From positions 1 through 25,122 of IMG/VR virus record IMGVR_UViG_3300004278_000015: a stretch of DNA of 25,122 nt; one strand, given 5' to 3'. Origin of the DNA: a virus. How positions within the stretch are numbered: position 1 is the first letter of the stretch; the number at the start of each line of letters is the position of its first letter. A model generated the notes under the pieces. That model saw only the letters and a program-made list of their open reading frames with translations. It ran no database searches and was not told the DNA's origin. Positions 22,326 to 25,122 of the stretch are shown one piece after another. The position numbers and the translations under genes are program-made.

Positions 22326-23795
22326 TTAATATGCCTGATTTTGATCTCTGAAAACATTGAATGGATTAGCATTTGCCATCTTAATGACAAATTCAGGATA
22401 TGGGGATGATAATTTCACATATGTCCCAAGATCCTCTGCGTGCATTGCTGGGATCTCTGATGGTATTAAGGCCTTCCAACTTACTGCTTGGGTGATTATT
22501 CCTGCTCCACTGGTTGGTGCTCCAACCCCTGTAATTGTCATACTGGGAATGAATAATGATAATTCTCTAGCCCCCACCCCAACAATAGCAGATCCCTGAA
22601 ATTGAAGATTACACATCAGCTCAGTTTTATTGGCTCTGTAATTTATCCAAGTATCAGCAGTGTATCTTGGCACTGTAAATGTCCCTGTTACTGTTCTGAA
22701 ATTGTCCCTTGCTGGTGCTGATCTGTATGTGCCTGATATAGAGTCTTGATCATCGCCATTTAGGTTGTTATTGACCTCTATGCTGAATGCTGATATGCTG
22801 ACTTTATCATCATTATCAAATACTGTGGAGGCATGGAATGTAGCAACCCAGATAGTGAGATCATTGAACATAACTTTCTCTAGCAGTTCAGTTTGAGTTT
22901 GATCCCCTGAAGCATAATTTAGAGCCCACGCTGTAGATACTGTATTTTGTCCTGTATCACTAGTATCTAAATCAAATGGTAGCATATCAAAACCAAATTT
23001 CAATGACTCTCCGGCATTCCCTGAAATATTCATAGTGTTGACCATTGAAGATCTGAATATCCATAGTGAAGCAGTCTTATCAAATCCCAGTGTTCCACGC
23101 CTTATGATCTTATCACTAGCAGTACCAACACCACCAGTAGGATAGGATGCATATGCTGTAGTCCATAATTCATCACATAAATTATTAGATACTTCATACC
23201 AAGCATTCCATGCATTGTGAATTTCAAAGGAATCATCATCAGGGATAACTGTCCAATTTGGGGCTGTTGCAACTTCTGCTGTGGATGTAAATGAACTGAT
23301 AATTCTGACTTGCCCTTCACCGGCACCGGCAGTAATTCTTACATATTTACCTACATCTCCAGCCACGAACGGTGTGGTGGTAGCAAAGACATTTGCATTT
23401 GTCTGCCCTCCACCGATAGTTTCACAAACACCCTGAACAATACTTGCCGGCAAAGCTGACGGTGTTGCTGGATTAATAAATCCCATAGCACAACCAACCA
23501 AAGCAGATAGGCCATCATATGTTCCTACACATGATAAACTTCCTGATGGCTTAATTCCTGTAAGGTCTAAAGATGTTTCACCAGCAACACCTATTACAGT
23601 TTGATCTGCTTCAAAATTATGTTCTTCATCGATGCCTTCAGATTCCAAAGGGAAAAGATCACTGCCCCCCAATGGCACCTCTTCTGTGTCTGCTGTGGCT
23701 GTAGATGTTGGATAGGCACTGGTGTCTATTCCTAGTTGACCACCTTCAACTCTGAAGGCACTTTTCGTATTAAAACCCTGTGCTGGATTAGCCAT
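22326..23795 (-). CDS. tail tube-like protein, large paralogue with inserted module
   Basis: A 489-residue virion protein related to the next gene upstream. Shared blocks: SMTISGNA/TMNISGNA, an aligned SAFS(L/I)xxNNNL block, PRYTADT, and ITGVGAPTSGAGIITQAVS against ITGVGAPVSGPGIVTQTIS. Such beta-rich blocks and the place before the tape measure fit a major tail tube protein. It is about 125 residues longer than its partner. About 70 of these (124-194, TPFVAGDVGKYVRITAGAGE then GQVRIISSFTSTAEV) are an insertion whose pattern matches the repeated module of the tail-tip protein. The start ATG follows AAAGGG. It may be the main tube, or a special ring at the tip or neck. Confidence 0.72.
   Translation of the reverse strand: MANPAQGFNTKSAFRVEGGQLGIDTSAYPTSTATADTEEVPLGGSDLFPLESEGIDEEHNFEADQTVIGVAGETSLDLTGIKPSGSLSCVGTYDGLSALVGCAMGFINPATPSALPASIVQGVCETIGGGQTNANVFATTTPFVAGDVGKYVRITAGAGEGQVRIISSFTSTAEVATAPNWTVIPDDDSFEIHNAWNAWYEVSNNLCDELWTTAYASYPTGGVGTASDKIIRRGTLGFDKTASLWIFRSSMVNTMNISGNAGESLKFGFDMLPFDLDTSDTGQNTVSTAWALNYASGDQTQTELLEKVMFNDLTIWVATFHASTVFDNDDKVSISAFSIEVNNNLNGDDQDSISGTYRSAPARDNFRTVTGTFTVPRYTADTWINYRANKTELMCNLQFQGSAIVGVGARELSLFIPSMTITGVGAPTSGAGIITQAVSWKALIPSEIPAMHAEDLGTYVKLSSPYPEFVIKMANANPFNVFRDQNQAY
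23214..23426 (-). repeat. tail module repeat, copy 4 (in tail tube-like protein)
   Basis: Protein-level repeat, residues about 124-194 of the large tail tube paralogue: FVAGDVGKYVRITAGAGEG, then QVRIISSFTSTAEV and SFEIHN. The small paralogue lacks it, so it is an insertion. Confidence 0.5.
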
Positions 23796-23822
23796 GAGTC
23801 ATTCCCTTTCTTAAATTTTTAT

Positions 23823-24917
23823 TTATGACCAAAGAACAGCAGATCTTTCATCATCAGTATCAATCCCAAATTCTGTACTCACCACTGTTGAATTATCTTG
23901 AAATAATGTAATAGAATGAGAAGGTACAAGACATTTCAAGGATATTGTTTGAGTCACAATTCCTGGCCCACTTACTGGAGCACCTACCCCAGTGATTTGT
24001 GCTTCTGGTATATAAATATGAAACTCTTTTGAATCGGCAGTTCTAACAAAATGGAATTCCAATTGCAACCTAGTCCCATTAGATCTCCAATCCAAATAAG
24101 TATCTGCTGTATATCTTGGAATTGTCAATTCACAAGTAACTTCTCTCATGCCATTTTGTACTGGCTCAAGAGTTTTCATTATCTCTGTGTGAGTTGTAGG
24201 ATCTATTGTTGCCTGCTCAGGTTCAGTGAGATTATTATTCAATGTTAATGAAAAGGCAGAAATGTTTTTACCATCTCCGGCAATAAGAGCATTTGCTGTA
24301 TCTCCGATATAAAAAGCAAGATCAGTCCACATGACCTTATCAGCAACACCAGCCATTGTAGTCCTTAAGGATGCCAGATTTGCTTGAGTATTAACTCCTG
24401 ATGAGGTGTTTCTATCCTGCTCATAGCCAATCACATCAGCAGATACATTTAGACCTTCCTTAGCATTCCCTGAGATAGTCATAGAGTTGACATAACATCC
24501 GTGATTTTCCCAAAGTGCAACAGACTTTTCTATTGCTATTGTAAGCAGTGCTCTGTTAGCATCAGCACAAAAACCTGTTTTATCAAGCAGGAATTGGAGA
24601 TCACCAGATCCAGCATCCCATGTACCACCTTGCCCCATGCCAGCACCAATCAATAATGTAGATCCCTTGAATGTGGATGATACTTTTTCATTATATAATA
24701 TCGGAATATCAATATTGCCCACAACAGGTTCAAAGACCTTATCTGTATCAACAATACCAGCATTCCCTGCTAAATATTCAGCATCTACAAACTCAGGATC
24801 TTCTGTTATTGATTCTGAATTGAATGGTACTAAATCTGTTGCTTGGATTGGCGTGGCCAGAGCAGTTTGTCTTGCCATCCCGCATATTCCATTAAAACCT
24901 TGTCCTGTGCCTGACAT
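23823..24917 (-). CDS. tail tube-like protein, small paralogue
   Basis: A 364-residue protein with no signal peptide. It shares the PRYTADTYLDWRSNGT block, the NNNLTEPEQATID region and the ITGVGAPVSGPGIVTQTIS end with the 489-residue neighbour. This looks like duplication of a tail tube gene. It has ATG 24917 with AAAGGG upstream, and the stop lies 27 bp before the next start. Both proteins are probably tube or tube-like rings. A head-tail connector role is an alternative for one of them. Name based on position and duplication, not on a motif-level match. Confidence 0.72.
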   Translation of the reverse strand: MSGTGQGFNGICGMARQTALATPIQATDLVPFNSESITEDPEFVDAEYLAGNAGIVDTDKVFEPVVGNIDIPILYNEKVSSTFKGSTLLIGAGMGQGGTWDAGSGDLQFLLDKTGFCADANRALLTIAIEKSVALWENHGCYVNSMTISGNAKEGLNVSADVIGYEQDRNTSSGVNTQANLASLRTTMAGVADKVMWTDLAFYIGDTANALIAGDGKNISAFSLTLNNNLTEPEQATIDPTTHTEIMKTLEPVQNGMREVTCELTIPRYTADTYLDWRSNGTRLQLEFHFVRTADSKEFHIYIPEAQITGVGAPVSGPGIVTQTISLKCLVPSHSITLFQDNSTVVSTEFGIDTDDERSAVLWS

Positions 24918-24918
24918 A

Positions 24919-25116
24919 TTATTGCCCTTTCTTAACTAATTGTTTTTTATCCCAGTGGATAGTTCCACCACACCTTTTACATTTAACAAATCCCACTTCA
25001 ATTCCGGCTTCAATATTCCAACCTTTTCTTTTGCTGTCAATATGTAAAATACCATCATCATCAACCTTACCCATTAATTTAGTACAGTTGGCTGATTGAC
25101 ATCTTAAATTCTTCAT
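24919..25116 (-). CDS. Com-like zinc-finger protein
   Basis: A 65-residue protein with two cysteine pairs: C6-x4-C11 (RCQSANC) and C46-x2-C49 (VKCKRCGG), separated by an acidic/basic stretch. It resembles the Mu Com family (MKxxRCKNCNKLL ... IRCPRCK), which are small zinc-finger proteins that bind mRNA. In Mu, Com switches on translation of mom, a DNA modification gene. Here the gene sits directly before the tail tube genes, 1 bp from the next start, so a role in translation of late genes is as likely. The start is ATG 25116 near the window edge, so its Shine-Dalgarno region is not visible. The zinc-finger call is fairly sure, Com function is inference. Confidence 0.7.
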   Translation of the reverse strand: MKNLRCQSANCTKLMGKVDDDGILHIDSKRKGWNIEAGIEVGFVKCKRCGGTIHWDKKQLVKKGQ

Positions 25117-25122
25117 ACTATT

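Noticed and set aside
23102-23326. 74-codon ORF inside the large tail tube gene
   Set aside because: Same-strand alternative frame fully inside a convincing gene, with no start signal.

Overview
The window is an internal stretch of a tailed double-stranded DNA virus genome (Caudoviricetes type), roughly one third G+C by eye. Every gene I can support lies on the minus strand and reads from the right end of the window to the left, with short gaps, ATGA or TAATG overlaps and good Shine-Dalgarno sites. No rRNA, tRNA, CRISPR array, insertion sequence or integrase was seen. The host cannot be named. The frequent AGGAG sites and the DnaG-type primase suggest a bacterial host. The MCM-like helicase occurs in bacterial phages as well as in archaeal viruses.

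Region 1 (25116-14629) is a tail module: a Com-like zinc-finger protein, two paralogous tail-tube-like proteins, a small HeH/SAP-tailed protein, a tail assembly chaperone pair, a tape measure protein, a Dit-like or minor tail protein, and a large tail-tip protein. The chaperone pair carries a textbook -1 slippery heptamer (A AAA AAT), and the open -1 frame runs right up to the tape measure start. A beta-rich module of about 75 residues appears three times in the tail-tip protein and once in one tail-tube paralogue.

Region 2 (14527-9228) holds small unknown proteins, an SNF2-type helicase with a HARP-like N-terminus, and a coupled gene pair ending in a possible Zn-binding, perhaps ssDNA-binding, protein. 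A strong intrinsic terminator (13905-13933) and a perfect 12-bp hairpin (9188-9220) divide this region. A very AT-rich gap (8892-9227) with several inverted repeats follows and is the best candidate for an origin or control region.

Region 3 (8891-5370) is the replication core: a CHC2/TOPRIM primase that carries what looks like the N-terminal half of an MCM-like helicase, an SSB-like protein ending in the acidic tip DDDIPF, a YopX-family protein, and the AAA+ half of the MCM-like helicase. The MCM seems to be split between two genes with two small genes in between.

Region 4 (5369-1) is a compact nucleotide and base metabolism cassette: an FAD-dependent oxidoreductase, a MazG-type dUTPase fused to a HAD phosphatase, a divergent ThyX, a class III PLP enzyme, a dTMP-kinase-like enzyme, a sulfotransferase-like P-loop protein and a small unknown protein. 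Read together with known thymine-replacing and hypermodifying phages (SPO1, ViI, M6), it looks like a pathway that makes a modified deoxyuridine for the phage DNA. It would use a flavin-dependent ThyX-type enzyme instead of the usual ThyA-type hydroxymethylase. That pathway reading is inference.
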